Shown: positions 10,838-22,769 of the stretch, one piece after another
Layout: each line of letters starts with the position of its first letter
Position numbering within the stretch: position 1 is the first letter of the stretch
Source: Heterobilharzia americana
Taxonomy: Eukaryota; Platyhelminthes; Trematoda; Strigeidida; Schistosomatidae
Length of the DNA: 64,000 nucleotides
Assembly: GCA_944470555.2 (NCBI GenBank)
Contig: OX104127.1
Location: 113,736,741 to 113,800,740, forward strand
Reading direction: 5' to 3'
Position numbers and translations under genes: made by a program
The notes under the pieces: generated by a model
The model's database searches: none
What the model was told of the DNA's origin: nothing
What the model saw: the letters and a program-made list of their open reading frames with translations, nothing else

Positions 10838-13540
10838 TGAATGAGAATGGAGAACTGTTTTCAGACTCCTGCACATTCAACAGTTTGGTGATTGGAGGCG
10901 ATGCAGTGTGTACAAACACAAGGATATTCACAAGGCAGCGACATGGATTCGATTTCACCAGACACCAGGACACACTACACCACACTATACTACACTACAC
11001 TACACTACAAATCAGATCAGATCAGATCGACTTCATCTCAATGTGAAGAAGGTGGAGATGGAGACGCAGCTTACTGAACATAAGATCCAGAAGGGGAGGA
11101 GATATAGAGAGTTCACACCACTGACCATCTTCTGCAAGGAACCTACCTCCAACATCAAGTTGAATGCCTTCAATTTACACAAGCTGGTGATGGACGACCA
11201 CAGTTGAAGTTGAACACCCAGATCAGAAAGTGGACTGAAGGATGAAACGGCGAAGGACATCTTCACGTCAGACAGTCAGTCAGTTAGTCAGTCAGTCAGA
11301 CAATCAACCATCCGAACAGAATGGGAGACATTGAGCAAAATGCATGAGGAAACCTGTGTGACAGAGTACTGAAAATCTGTGAAAGCTATGTGGAAGTAAA
11401 CCTGCACAAGCGTGTTAGGAAGAGTGAATAAAGAAGACAGGACAATGAATGTATGTTGACGGACACATGTGAGTTGATAGAGGAGGGAGAGGAAGGTGGT
11501 GATAGAGAAACAGAAGATGAATCACTACAAGGATGCACAACAAAAAGAAGAATTGAGTACAATGTATAAAACACTACACTGGAAAAGAAATGAAGAAGAG
11601 TGCGCGCAAAGAAAAAAGATACTTCTACAACGCACTTGCAAGTGAGGCAGAACAGGCAGCAGGGACGGACAGCTGACAACATTGTATCAAATAAAGAGGT
11701 TAATATCTGGGAAGAAATCAACACAGATGAAACCAATGGAAGATGATGGTGAAGGAAAGCTAGTTACCAAAGAGTAGAAGCAAAGGAAACAATGGACTGA
11801 CCACCTCAAAAAGCTCTTGAATCGACCACCACTATTTCCACCACCTGCAACTCGTTCAGAACTACCAGTGAAAACAGGCCTTCCGACGAAAGCCAGTCTT
11901 GAATGCCATAAAACTGCCAAAATTTTGTCAAGCGGCAGGACCAGATGGAATTCCACCAGAAGCACTAAAGTCGGACGCAGAGACAATAGCAGAAATGCTC
12001 ACATCACTAATACAGAAGGTTTGGGAGAAAGGAAGGAAGGAAGGAAGGAAAGGTACCTTCCGATTGATTGGAAGAATGGCCACCACCACCAGCAGACTCC
12101 CAAACAACAGCGATCTAAGTCTTTGAAAGAACTGGCATGGAATCATGCTCCTATCCCTGTCCACAACAAGCAAAATATTAGGCCACATCATAATGGAGGG
12201 ACTAAATGATGCTCTGCATTCAAAATTAAGACCGGAACAGCCTGGATTCAGGGAGAAAAAATCATGTGCAGATCAAATTGCAATGCTGCGCTACACTACA
12301 CATCATTGCAGAACACAGCATAGAATGACAGTCATCTCTCTACCTCAGATTTATCGGCTTTGAAAAGGCCTTCAACAACGTCGACCAAGAAGTGATTTGG
12401 CAGGCAGCTGCTTCAACACTATGTTTTTAATGCCACAAATATTTATCAAACTCATCGAACAGCAGCTATGTGCTATATGATGGTGGCAATGCTACATGCC
12501 AAGTGATTCACAATGGAAAGCTCAGTAACGCCTTTGAAGTGAGGACAGGAGTAAGACAAGGCTGCCTCCTACTATCACCAATGATCTTCCTGATTGTCGT
12601 GGACTGGATAATGCAGCAGACCGTGAGGAGCGAGAAAATGGGCATATACTAGCTGAACTGAAGATTTGTATTTCGCCGTCAATGATGATTTATGTCTAAT
12701 ATCTTGTTGCACAAACTCGAAGATGTGAGGGCGAAAACCAACAAGTTGACAGAAGAGGAGAGGTGGGGCGAAGTGAGGTGAGGCGATGCAGCGGAGGAAG
12801 ATGGGATTTCGTTCAAGTGAATGTAGAGAAGACAGAGGTAGAGGTGATGAAGATACTCAACCAACAACAGCAACAACAACAACAAGAAGCACCAATCACC
12901 ATGAAGAGGAGAAACCTGAAGTAAGTAATCTCTTTCACCTACACCTACCCAATCAACGCAGCATCGTTTCAACTACACGCGGCACAGATGAGGATATGAA
13001 AGCAGCCAGGATCGGAGAGATAGCAAGACATTCCTTCCCGCATTAATCTGAAACAATCAGTGTGGAGATCTATTGCACTCAACATAAGGCGTGAACAAGA
13101 TCCGGATTTTCAACACTACAGACATACATCACCAGCTACCACCTACGCTCACTTGATACAGAAGATCAGACGGCCAGCAAGAATAAACAACACGTAACTC
13201 ACTGTGGCTGGCTGGCGACGAACCAACCAAGAACCCATCACCGAACAAATATACAGAAGGAAGTGGAGATGGATTGGATTGGATTGGGCATACACCGAGA
13301 TGGCCGATTGGTGACATTATGCAACAGGTCCTTGAGTGGAATGCAAGGGAGAAACGACGAGTTAGGCGTCCGAGACGAGGGTGACATGGAGGAGATGGTG
13401 TGAGGAAGAAATGAAAGCTAATGAGCAGTCGTGGACGGAGGTTGAAAAGACTGCAGGGAACAGAGTGCAACTGAGGCGTGTTACTGAAGCCGTTTGTTCC
13501 ACTAAGAATTCAAGGGAAAAATAATAACAATTATAATTAT
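10838..13540 (+). mobile_element. RTE (SR2-like) retrotransposon, 5'-truncated, decayed
   Basis: The copy begins inside the endonuclease domain (ENGELF...FNDLVIGG equivalent, near 10840) and runs through the inter-domain, reverse transcriptase (AGPDGIPPEAL near 11938; GVRQGC near 12550) and C-terminal regions to a GGGAAAAATAATAACAATTATAATTATAA tail near 13530. Frames change often and there are many stops, so no enzyme can be made. A GGAA tract at about 12024-12048 and the CCACCACCACCAGCAG stretch are shared with the copies at 44792 and 52127, marking one subfamily. It lies sense-oriented in the TBATA-like intron. Confidence 0.85.
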
Positions 13541-14679
13541 AAACGAACGTTTTGCGCAGCATACTTGGTAATTACGGATTCTTTTCGCGTTTATCCTAAG
13601 AAAGCAGTACAACACTTGAAGACAAAAACCTTAAAAGAGAGGCCATTACATGAAATTAACTTCCCGTAACCGCTAGGCCTGCTAAGCATATCAGTATCGC
13701 ATTAGTCGATAGTGATTTGAATAATAATTAGTGTCACTATCTAGCTATAAAATGAGTTTCTTTGGAAAACACATATTGAATGTCCAAGAGATTCTACTGA
13801 CATATGTAGAAGTGACTTTGCCCGTCTATTCAACATTAGATTTGTATAGTGCAATTCATACTGAGACAATGGGTTACTACTGGTTTAGTGCATTCAGAGT
13901 GAATTGAGGAAACCTAGACAGCATATAAAGTTCTTTATACCAATGAACAGATTTTGCATTATGAATCACTATAAGCATTTATGTTATGAATATTTACACA
14001 CATCACGATGACTGTGGTATGTAAGATATACTTGATTTAAGTTATGAAGAATACAGGCCAAACAAGGATGAACAAAAGTGCCCCACATCTTACTTGCTTT
14101 TATTAGCAGAAAGTTATAATGAGGAATGGATTTATGTTAACTCAGCTTTCAACTTGGCTTCATATCAATAACAGAAGCACCAAATACCTTAACAACAATC
14201 CTGTTTCACTTTGGCATTTTATAGCCTGTGACAATAAGGGATGGATATTTACTAGTGATACTGTATTCTGGTGGTTCTACATCACAATTTGATGAAATTT
14301 GAATTCTAAGGACTGAGTGATGATGCGGTGGGTGTAAGACTTATGTCCTCAGCCTTATATTAGTTTATGGGTGCATAGTGATGAAGATTTGATATACTAA
14401 ATGCAACAGATTTCCACTATTCATCAGTTTTCCATTGTTCTCCAGTTGATTTAAATGTTTTTTAATCAGATAGTGGAAATATTTAAGCATCAATTTGGTA
14501 TCACCCATGCAAAACTATGAAATGCGCATAGCGTTGTTGTCTAAATTAGCTTACTATAAAGGAATATAAGATGAGCATAAAATTGAGTTTAATTTTAGCT
14601 ACTACATATTTATACACCAATCAAGTTTCTCTGCAAACAGGAACAAAAAATCATACTTATACTGGGTGATCATTGAAGG
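13541..14679. other. intron sequence, no features
   Basis: AT-rich sequence with no coding, RNA or repeat signal that I can support. Confidence 0.35.
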
Positions 14680-14689
14680 TGACATGAAA

Positions 14690-14760
14690 ATCTGGACCTC
14701 GGCCGGATTCGAACAGCGACCACCCGGTGGTCGCTACTTTAAACGAACTACAATTCACAA
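14690..14760 (-). repeat. tRNA-like SINE fragment with a 21-bp palindrome
   Basis: AGCGACCACC and GGTGGTCGCT form a perfect 10-bp inverted repeat around a single C. On the minus strand it is followed by TGTTCGAATCC, an RNA polymerase III B-box-like sequence. The segment is more GC-rich than its surroundings. It is probably a short SINE or tRNA-derived fragment; no complete tRNA cloverleaf is present. Confidence 0.4.
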
Positions 14761-14979
14761 CTTCAAAATACTTTTAACCGGCTTCAGGGAAGAGAAAAGT
14801 ATCCCTTAGCAGAGATTTTTAAAGGACAATTTTTCGATAATGCAGTCCACTGGCTTCAGTGGCCAGTTTCACTTTTTTGGCTTTACAGCTGTTTAGCTGT
14901 TTTCCAAGGTAACCAATAAAATTTCATCGATGTATATTAAAAAGCAGTATATTTTATCCTTACTTCATGAAATCTATAG

Positions 14980-15131
14980 AGCTGTGATAGAAGCCAATAT
15001 CTGAAAAATACATCCACGACAGATGAACTTTTTCGTGAATATGAAATTCAAATCTTCACACTTATCTGTAGTATTCTACAAACAAATGATGTGAATGCAG
15101 TCCAACACTGGTTGGAAAATGCAACAGATAG
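14980..15131 (+). CDS. TBATA/SPATIAL-like protein, internal exon (2 of 5 seen)
   Basis: The exon is entered after CTATAG at 14979 in phase 0 and left at GATAG|GTAAGT (15132) in phase 2. In the coding frame a stop (that same TAG) lies exactly at the acceptor, as expected for a true exon border. It encodes 50 residues, ending in a predicted helical segment, TLICSILQTNDVNAVQHWL then ENATDR. This matches the LLCRILETDLLSAIQFWL core of vertebrate TBATA. It is the most conserved part of the family and the best evidence for the assignment. No catalytic residues are known in this family, and the function in a flatworm is unknown. Confidence 0.7.
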
Positions 15132-15190
15132 GTAAGTGGAGTGAATAAATTACGATATTGCATAAGATGAGAAACTATTATTATATATGG

Positions 15191-15191
<1 letters not shown>

Positions 15192-15279
<88 letters not shown>
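15192..15279. repeat. (TA)n microsatellite
   Basis: About 43 TA dinucleotides in a row, some 60 bp downstream of the splice donor at 15132. Confidence 0.95.
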
Positions 15280-15280
<1 letters not shown>

Positions 15281-15884
15281 TATGGACAGCACAGGTAAAA
15301 AATTCATTGATAAAATTGCAACATTACTTCAACTGGTGATCATTATTATCAGTAGGGAAAGTCATGGTAACCTCCCATTTTGCTTACCTCTAAAGTAAAT
15401 GTTGCGGAAGCTTCGAGTAAAACAGACACCATAAATTTAACAAAATAGAACCACTTTTACTTATATGTGCTTAGGTGCCTATTGAGGTGAACTGATACAC
15501 TTGATCAAAGACTCCATACTGCAGTGTTCACGCAGAACAAAAGGGAAACAATCAGCAAAGATTACCGAACTATAGTTAAAATACATGCATCTAAACTGTT
15601 ATGAATCAGTGCAAGTGTATTAAATAACTCATCAACAGGAGTGTCTATGATGTATCCCTGTCAGTGAAATGAGCATGTGTTGATCATTGGGTCTACTTGG
15701 TATTGCTCGCTAGACAGATAGGCTGTGTGACAGAATAATATAAAACCTGTCTACCTTGGCAAACACTGAAACAGATTTTCCTACTATCTACTGGTATGCA
15801 ATGTAGCTTAAATTTTCACTCAAAGCAAAACTTCTTCTTTATAAACATGGCATTGATCCATGGAAGATTAAAACCTGGGCACTG

Positions 15885-16040
15885 AAGTACAATTACATAC
15901 CACACTGTTTATCTGAATGTGAATATGAATATGAGCAATAAGTACTGCTCGAAGCGTCATCCAGTAAATAATGCTGTATCACTGTGTGCCATTCAATTAA
16001 ACAATGTAGTATGCAATAAGGGAATTTATTCTACAAGTAA
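15885..16040 (+). mobile_element. PLE terminal-repeat relic
   Basis: Contains ATGAGCAATAA, TCGAAGCGTCATCCAGTAA, TGCTGTATCACTGTGTG and an ATTAAACAATGTAGTATG block. These follow the same order as the 3' end of the fragment at 19465-19560 and the repeat at 50294-50577. There is no coding content. Confidence 0.5.
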
Positions 16041-17069
16041 AATAAACTATGTATGATTCTCATCATTATTACACTAAATATCCATGTTTCATTAGTTTAC
16101 TCCTGAAAAAGATACAAATTTATGTTAAAGGGTGCAGCAATACCTCCCAGATGCATCAAAAAAGCCTGGAAACACCAGGAAGCATTCATAGCAAATAATC
16201 GCAAATCGAACATGTGGAAAGAACCAAATGATCATGAACGTGACCTTCTGGTTGCTTGTTTGGATTAAATCTATAGGAAAGGACATTCTAGGAAAATTTA
16301 GAAAATAAAGAAACCACTAGGAGCAAATGCATACATACTTTCACATTTTGTACGTGTGTATGCCCGCCAATAAGACTTTTATCGTTTTGTGACATCTTTC
16401 TGTTTTCGAGGGACAAAAAGACCCTTATAAGGGAAATCTAGAAGTTTTCGTTCAAAAGTTCAGCTACTCATCTTATATCATTTAGAGGAGATATTCTCCT
16501 AGATGAACATTAATCTTGTTGAGCGTTTGTATTTATAACATAGGCTGCATTGTAAGAACATCAAACAAGATAACTTCAAGTCATGTGTGTGAAATTTCAG
16601 TAGACAGAACTTACAGTGACCAGTTAGTCTTACACTGACATGTTAATCATTTTTGAAAGTAAGTATCACTTCGAACGTATCATCCTCAGCTTTGTGCCAC
16701 TTATTACAGTGGATAGATTGCACCGTAGGTATCTCACCTTTTTTTCTTAAGCGCACAATATTCAAGTAATAACTGCTCTTCATCTGTAAGGTAACTAACT
16801 ATACTACCATATAAGTTATCGTAAATGTTTCGTGCTATTGAAAGCAGTCTGCAATGAAGAGATTTAGTTGGAATTCACTTTAAAGAAGTTAAAAATGATG
16901 CGCTTCCCTCTTCCAGAAATTTACATTCCTTAAATTAATATGATGCTCTCTAAAAAGGAAAGTTCATTTTAAAGTCTATATGTTTCTTTGATTTCAAACG
17001 ACGACAACCCAGTAGGAAATAAACCTAACTTTAAAATCACTTCTGTACTGTTTTCTGTATGAATTTTAG

Positions 17070-17217
17070 GGAGAAAAGCCTACTCATTAGTCTGATTTCT
17101 ACTGCACTATCCCACCAGAAGGTATATTTCGACCTTAAACAACCCACTGAAATTTCTCAGAAATCTTACTGGGACACGCATCGTTCTCGAAGAGAAAAAT
17201 GTTCAAATAATGATGTG
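17070..17217 (+). CDS. TBATA/SPATIAL-like protein, internal exon (3 of 5 seen)
   Basis: Acceptor GAATTTTAG ends at 17069 and the donor GTG|GTAAGC starts at 17218. The exon enters in phase 2, matching the previous donor, and leaves in phase 0. The junction codon is AG|G (Arg), giving ATDR then EKSLLISLISTAL, which continues the helix and corresponds to KEKDLALGLLQTAV in vertebrate TBATA. After the helix come polar, basic residues (SYWDTHRSRREK) with no recognised motif. Phase agreement across three exons makes this model solid even without a database search. Confidence 0.65.
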
Positions 17218-18729
17218 GTAAGCTTCGTTATGCTTAAACTAACTTGATAATATATGATGCAGTGAAATGCACACCGTAGTGCATTCGCTTAGGAGCCCAT
17301 CAGCCAACAGAGGTCGAGCGATTCAGCCCTGTATAGCAACGAGAAATTACAAGTATTACTACTAGAAGAGAGGACTTGTTAGCCTCAGACTATCTCACTG
17401 AATCATTCGTTTGGTAAACAGCAACTGACCCAGCAGCTTGATAGGTCCTCTTTAATGCAGTATTTATTTATCGATCAACATCTTCGTAATCATTACATAG
17501 AAAAACAAATTTCTTCTCATCTGTAACACACTCCTGACTTTCATTTAGTTTTTTATTGTAATTACCGGTGAATTTTTGTGCATATCTATTTTTACGGAAG
17601 ATTTTTTGGAAATGCTCATTTCTTCTTCGAACCCCCATTTCGACCAACCATATTTCATACGACTCGCACACACGTGCCAAAGTACACACACCGGATGGAC
17701 TGAAAGAAGCTTTTTTCACCTTATGTGTGATAATATTCCAAGAAGTTCACGAATGCACAGTAAGAAATTCTTCAATAGCACTACTGCTCGTTAAGTTATT
17801 GGTAGTGGACATGAAGTTTACATCCAGAGGTTGTTTAAAATAGTTACCGAACAGGTGAACTCGAACTTGCTGCTTCTGCTGGAGGGGTAGCTAATAAGTC
17901 ACTGAAACCTAACTTATGTATTTAGAAAGAAAAACAGTGATGAGTCTATCCCTATCATGGCAATTTCTATTGATAATCGTGGTGTTTCCTGTTTCATCAT
18001 CAACTAACACACTTTTATTGTCATTCCATTTCATAATCTTGACCTTATTTTCCGAACTGATGTAAATTATCTAACCTTTCTACACATTTTTTACGTAACC
18101 TTTCTAAATATGTCCAACTTCCGCTATAAAATTGTCCGTGAATTTTTCTTATACATTCAGAAAATCTTATTTTTAGTTCTTACACATCTGTTTACCTAAC
18201 TTGTGCAACTTCAGTCACAACGTCAATCCCATCCCCTTTAAACCCGTAATTTTCTATAAAATTGGTTGAAGTAGGCAAATGCTTTGCAAAATTCGCAGTA
18301 AAAATTGTCTTAGTTTTTAAGCCACTGATGAGGGACCCCACCAATAAAATAGATCTAAACCATCCTGCTACAACTGTTGTTCCTGATCTATTCAGATTTA
18401 TCAAGAGAAGGAATTGTATGTGAATGCAATTGCTGGTAAATCTCGTCAATGGCTAAGATAACGAAATAGATTTAGTAGGCTTTTTATCATGCAATTCTTC
18501 AGCTTCGAATGATGAATTCCCAAGTTTTCTACCATTCATAGCAGATACAAGCGTAAACTTTGAAGCAGATTTGCTGTAGGCAGTATACAATAAGGAATCT
18601 GAGACTGAGCGACAAGGACTTAACCATTTAAAAAAACTAAAATATCTCTCACTAACTTTCAGTCTCTTTAATATTTCTTCATTATTTTTGATTACAATCT
18701 GCAAACTACAGTGAAAATCAAAGTTTAAA

Positions 18730-18835
18730 TAACATAGGTGTGAAACTTGGGCACTGTGGTAGAATTTAATTCCATATTAGATTTGTTTATTTGATTTATA
18801 ACACACAGTGATACAGTATTATTCACTTGATGGTT
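18730..18835 (+). mobile_element. PLE left terminal-repeat fragment
   Basis: Matches the left end of the PLE at 50240-50330: CACTGTGGTAGAAT, TTCCATATTAGAT, TTTATTTGAT, CACAGTGATACAGTA, TTCACTTGATG in the same order. Only this end piece is left. Confidence 0.6.
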
Positions 18836-19079
18836 CTATCGAATCCTTAAACCAGCCAACAAAGCTGGTCTCTGAGTGAGGTTGTAGGTTTAAATGCCGC
18901 CTTAATTCCAGTTTTGTTGAGAATCCTACATAAAGTTTCTGATGCACACTCCCTATAGGGTAACACAATTGAGACTGTGAACTCCTTATGACTTGTGTTG
19001 TTGTTATTATTCGTACTCGTGTGACTGTTATTTTTTCGTTTTTGCGTGTCCGTATCAATTAAGTAAAATAATATAATCT

Positions 19080-19560
19080 ATCAAATTCCATGTAATGACT
19101 GTGAGGTCAAGCCTATAGGTCAAACGAGCCGGTCGGGGTCAGTTAGAATAATCGAACGTAGAAATATAGAATGACAGACTCCAATAAGACCAATAATCTA
19201 GAAAGACACTCGGCTATTGCAATGCATACATTAACACAACCACACAATAGGGTGGGATAAAACTACCGTACTTAGTTTCAATATAATTAGGTGGAGAGAG
19301 AGATTGATTCCTAAACCTTTGTTCATCGAATCGACACCCAACACGTGTAACAGAAATGATGCAATACCTCTACCAGAGATATAGAAAATTTTATTACCAA
19401 TGAAAACAACTCATATGAGGTGACATAACTATAAGAATCAAATGTCGAAAGTGGTGTGATTACATTGATATGATTATGAGCAATAATTTATACTCGAAAC
19501 GTCATCAAGTGAATAATACTGTATCACCGTGTGTTATAAATCAAATAAACAAATCTAATA
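19080..19560 (+). mobile_element. PLE 3' fragment with GIY-YIG remnant and terminal repeat
   Basis: Translation near 19090-19160 gives CNDCEVKPIGQTSRSG followed by VRIIERRN, the Penelope-like GIY-YIG block. Stops follow, then the terminal-repeat end (CGAAACGTCATCAAGTGAATAATACTG and the ATAAACAAATCTAATATGG tail). It is a plus-oriented dead fragment, about 250 bp to the right of the left-end piece at 18730-18835, so the two may be one internally deleted element. Confidence 0.65.
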
Positions 19561-19780
19561 TGGAATTGAAGTTTGAATACCTTACCAAATGTGATCTTTG
19601 TCCGAAACACTTTCACAGCATACAACACTCCTGCATGGTAGATCATGTTTTCCAAATAAAATCACCAAGTACTTTTGGGAAATTCTACTGATTAGCAAAA
19701 CCTTACAATTAGAAGTAAATAGGTTAAACTTATCAGTTTAAGTTGTTATTCATCGTAGACTGACATCAGTTGGAGGAACA

Positions 19781-19842
19781 AAGGAAACCTGGGGGCACTG
19801 GACAGCTATTTCGTCCTAGTACGGGACTCATCAGCGGTGCGC
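19781..19842 (-). ncRNA. hammerhead ribozyme (left arm)
   Basis: On the minus strand: CTGATGA (19834-19828), a stem II hairpin GTCCC-GTACTA-GGAC, then GAAA (19812-19809), a short stem III TAG/CTG, and a GUC cleavage triplet. All core nucleotides are present. Stem I pairing is partial with mismatches, as in type I schistosome hammerheads that rely on loop contacts. It lies downstream of the tRNA-like promoter of its own arm. Confidence 0.75.
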
Positions 19843-20036
19843 ACCCACGACGCCGCCGGGGATCGGTCCCGCGACCTTCATGTTCCGTGGTCAGTGCGTT
19901 ACCATTGAGCCACTGGGTCAGAATCCAACAGAAGTTGGAAATATGGGGCATTGGATTCTGACCCAGTGGCTCAATGGTAACGCACTGACCACGGAACATG
20001 AAGGTCGCGGGACCGATCCCCGGCGGCGTCGTGGGT

Positions 20037-20092
20037 GCGCACCGCTGATGAGTCCCGTACTAGGACGAAACAGCTGTCCAGTTCCCCCAGGC
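20037..20092 (+). ncRNA. hammerhead ribozyme (right arm)
   Basis: CTGATGA (20045-20051), stem II GTCCCGTACTAGGAC (20052-20066), GAAA (20067-20070), stem III CAG/CTG, and GUC ending at 20078 as the predicted cleavage position. The conserved core is complete. Stem I is interrupted. Self-cleavage is expected but is inference from sequence. Confidence 0.78.
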
Positions 20093-20256
20093 TTCCTTTG
20101 TTCCTCCAACTGATGTCAGTCTACGATGAATAACAACTTTAAATATTTCCAAATCTCCACAACTCCCTCAAAATTTATCAGTTTAAGTTTATTTGTCCCT
20201 TCTGTTTTGCCTTTTTGATTACTTTAATAACATGCCATTTCATCTTTCTCTGCTAG

Positions 20257-20362
20257 AACTTAAATACAATGACAGAAGAGAACAATACACAAAACTGTTG
20301 CACTACAACAGATCGTTTATTGATAGATGATGCTCATAATTTAAATGAAACACACAGCAGAG
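20257..20362 (+). CDS. TBATA/SPATIAL-like protein, internal exon (4 of 5 seen)
   Basis: A strong acceptor (TTTCATCTTTCTCTGCTAG) ends at 20256 and the donor AG|GTGAGT starts at 20363. Phase 0 in and phase 1 out, both matching the neighbours. The 35 residues are polar and Thr/Asn-rich (TMTEENNTQNCCTTTDRLL), without a recognisable domain. Equivalent C-terminal tails in vertebrate TBATA are also poorly conserved. The exon begins about 115 bp downstream of the hammerhead SINE palindrome. Confidence 0.6.
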
Positions 20363-21279
20363 GTGAGTAACCAGCTGTATCATCAATTATAATGGCCATT
20401 TTATTTCTGACAATGTTTGATACATTTTGGAACTCTCAGTATATAACATCTTGACAGATTTACCCAACTTAAAATATTTTAAAATAAAATAGTGATGGAA
20501 TCTATGTAGTTTCAATAGTAACAGTACTACAAGCAGTAAAATGTAATGAGCAACTGTTTTCAGGTTATCCTCCAGTCTGAAGTTACAGTGTTGGCGGGTG
20601 AAGGTGATGAATGTAAAAGCTTATACAGGTCTGGTCGTGGTGGTTTACTTAGGTAGCATGAAAATCTACAGCTCCACTAAAATATTTCATGAATAGATAT
20701 GTAGTATATTACTGTGTAGCACATTCAGTAATAAACGCTTTCTCTGGTACTACTAAGCAATAGCTAGAATAACACAACACAGTCAGCTTCATGTACTCCT
20801 TTCAAAACTGAATGGAACCCCATAAAATCTGTGACTTATTGGCGTTTAAGGTTGAAGTCAATGAACACTCATCAATGAAATACGTGGAGAGTGTAATAAA
20901 GTTAGTAGGTCAAGACAATTGGCAGTTGGGCAATAAATATATAGGTTAGATTGTCCACTTGCTGAAAAGTTTTTGTTGAGTGTCTAAATCTGTTTACAAC
21001 CCTAGAACCCTGCAAAGTGACTAATAATTTGAAATAAGTGTCTCACAGGTTTCAATAAATTCATACTGAAAAGAGGCCGAGATATTTTATTCACTCTGCA
21101 GCTATTCTGTTTATTGACACCCATGATTTTCAGTTGTTATAGTAGATCAAACTGACCCACCTTTGTCAGCATGTTGGCTCCTTTATGGATATTTAGATTT
21201 TGCCTGTTTGTTAACATGTTATTTCCTTGATCGTGACTAGTAATGGAATCTAGGATGCCCATTTCATTCTATTTGTAAC

Positions 21280-21392
21280 TCGTCAGTTGGACGTATCCGC
21301 ACTCCAGGAAGTGATGCTGTTCTCGATGGGAATCGAAACCCATACCCATTACTTCAAGCGTCTAAGCGTTGTGGATTGAACCAACTCCGTAG
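21280..21392 (-). mobile_element. SINE relic (Sm-alpha-like)
   Basis: The order CGTCAGTTGGACGTATCCGC, CTCCAGGAAGTGATG, GAAACCCATACCC and AGCGTCTAAGCG follows the left arm of the SINE pair at 27060-27230. The ribozyme core is lost. The minus-strand orientation is inferred from that alignment by eye. Confidence 0.45.
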
Positions 21393-22769
21393 CTTTTTTA
21401 GCTGTTTACTGACCAAAATATATTGGGATTCTAGTGGAAGCTTTATTGTCAGTTAAATTACTACATCAGTCCAAACGTCTACTGAGTATTTTTATTACTA
21501 AGCCAAATATTTGGGCACAAAATGTGAATCGATGAATATCAGCAGATATCATCACGTGTTCCGTAAATTTTAAAGCATGTGACAAAACAGTTAATAATGA
21601 ACTACCATAGGCCCCTCCTCTCCCATGTTCTAATAACTGGAGGTGGGACAAGTGCATAAACTCCAAACCAGTAGTCTTCACTCAGCTCGCTACCGTTTTT
21701 TTTCACTCCAGCTGGATGAACAAGCCTCCCATCTCTATAGATTTCAGGTTAGAAACCCATGTTCTACATGTCATTTAAGTGGTTCTTTCCCTCTCACTTA
21801 GAAATTTAAAGATAAGACAGGATTTGTCATATTGTTTGGTCATATGATTGAGGTGTGTTGTTTGTATCTCCATTATTTAGTCATTTCAGCGTCTTCATAT
21901 GTACTGTTCATTATGTGTCACATCCTAGTATTGGTCATACAACTGAACCAGGGTATGTGAAAGCCTGTACAAGCTTACTGAACGACTGTTTTCCAGTATG
22001 CAAACATAATGACCTTTTTTATTTCAACCTATTTGCTGACTTTTGTCTCTGCTTTTTCGATTTCCATCTGTTCCTTTAATACTTGATATATCATCAAAAC
22101 ATACTATGCATTTCCAGCTTTAGCTTTCGCTTCAAGAATCCAGTAAGGTATCTGGGGCACTTTAATTTTCCTGTTACTTGTATCCTCTCCTCTTCTCAGT
22201 AATGATAAGAGAAGTTAACTGAACTTTTTATTCTTTCATAAATGGTTGATCTAGTTACTCGCTGACCAAACGGCTAGAGAACATCAGTTTCAACCTGTAA
22301 ATCTTGTGATGAAAAGAAACCTAATCACTTACTAGCATATTGCTGAAAGCTCATAAATCTAAATACTTATCTTCATTTCCATCCACACTATGCATCCCTC
22401 CCCTCTACTTTACAACACGTAATTTGTCGCTTCCTATTCAATGTCTTTTCTTTTTCTGTCATTAGTGGGAAGTAGCTGAAGGTAACGTTTATGGAAGTTA
22501 ACTTCTTCAGATTTAACTAAGACGGTGAAAAATTCAGTCCTTAAGTTTCTTAACCAATAGATCCCTCTGTGTAGGATCCTGGTAGGTTTTTCTTTATCGA
22601 AAGTAAAATAATTAATGTATCCCTAGGTTGAACATTTTCATTTTTCAATGGCAACTGATGACAGTTTGACTTTCAAAAACTATGAGTCTTATTCTGCTCC
22701 ATTTACATACTAAAAACCCTATTTAATAGAGGCTAGTAGTAGAATCCAACAGCAGGTTTTTTTTCATAT

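Larger units (their letters stand above)
8540..14979 (+). other. intron of the TBATA-like gene (about 6.4 kb)
   Basis: Bounded by GTAAGT at 8540 and an AG at 14978-14979. It contains a SINE relic, a PLE terminal-repeat relic, a 2.7-kb RTE copy in the same orientation as the gene and a tRNA-like palindrome. The remaining DNA (8540-9440, 9600-10190, 13550-14680) shows nothing recognisable. Confidence 0.55.
15132..17069 (+). other. intron of the TBATA-like gene (about 1.9 kb)
   Basis: Bounded by GTAAGT and TTTTAG. It holds a long (TA)n tract and a PLE terminal-repeat relic; nothing else is recognisable. Confidence 0.55.
19741..20141. repeat. near-perfect palindrome: divergent pair of hammerhead SINEs
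   Basis: Two arms of about 190 bp are inverted around a short centre (roughly 19927-19950). The right arm reads, left to right, a tRNA-like A box (GTGGCTCAATGGT), a B-box-like GGACCGATCCC, a GC-rich stretch, a hammerhead core and a tail ending CAACTGATGTCAGTCTACGATGAATA. The left arm is the same on the minus strand with only a few differences. The layout matches the schistosome Sm-alpha SINE family, which is known to combine a polymerase III promoter with a hammerhead ribozyme. The promoters point outward. Confidence 0.85.
17218..20256 (+). other. intron of the TBATA-like gene (about 3.0 kb)
   Basis: Bounded by GTAAGC and TTTCTCTGCTAG. It contains two PLE pieces and the hammerhead SINE palindrome at 19741-20141. 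Between 17460 and 18705 several 60-90 codon frames lie on both strands. None shows a motif or splice-site pair that I can support; this is perhaps decayed mobile DNA. Confidence 0.55.

Noticed and set aside
11386..11986. Two minus-strand frames of 99-116 codons
   Set aside because: They are antisense to the RTE copy, rich in Ser, Leu and Cys, as expected for the complement of the coding strand.
18325..18331. CTGATGA followed by GGGACCCC, as a further hammerhead
   Set aside because: No stem II with the right partner, no GAAA at the needed distance, and no tRNA-like head.
19470..19691. Frame with CDLCPKHFHSIQH resembling a zinc finger
   Set aside because: Begins inside a PLE end; only one imperfect Cys/His pattern and no splice context.
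19766..20113. Four frames of 63-77 codons inside the palindrome
   Set aside because: They are translations of the SINE arms, mirrored by symmetry; the RNA structure explains the sequence better.
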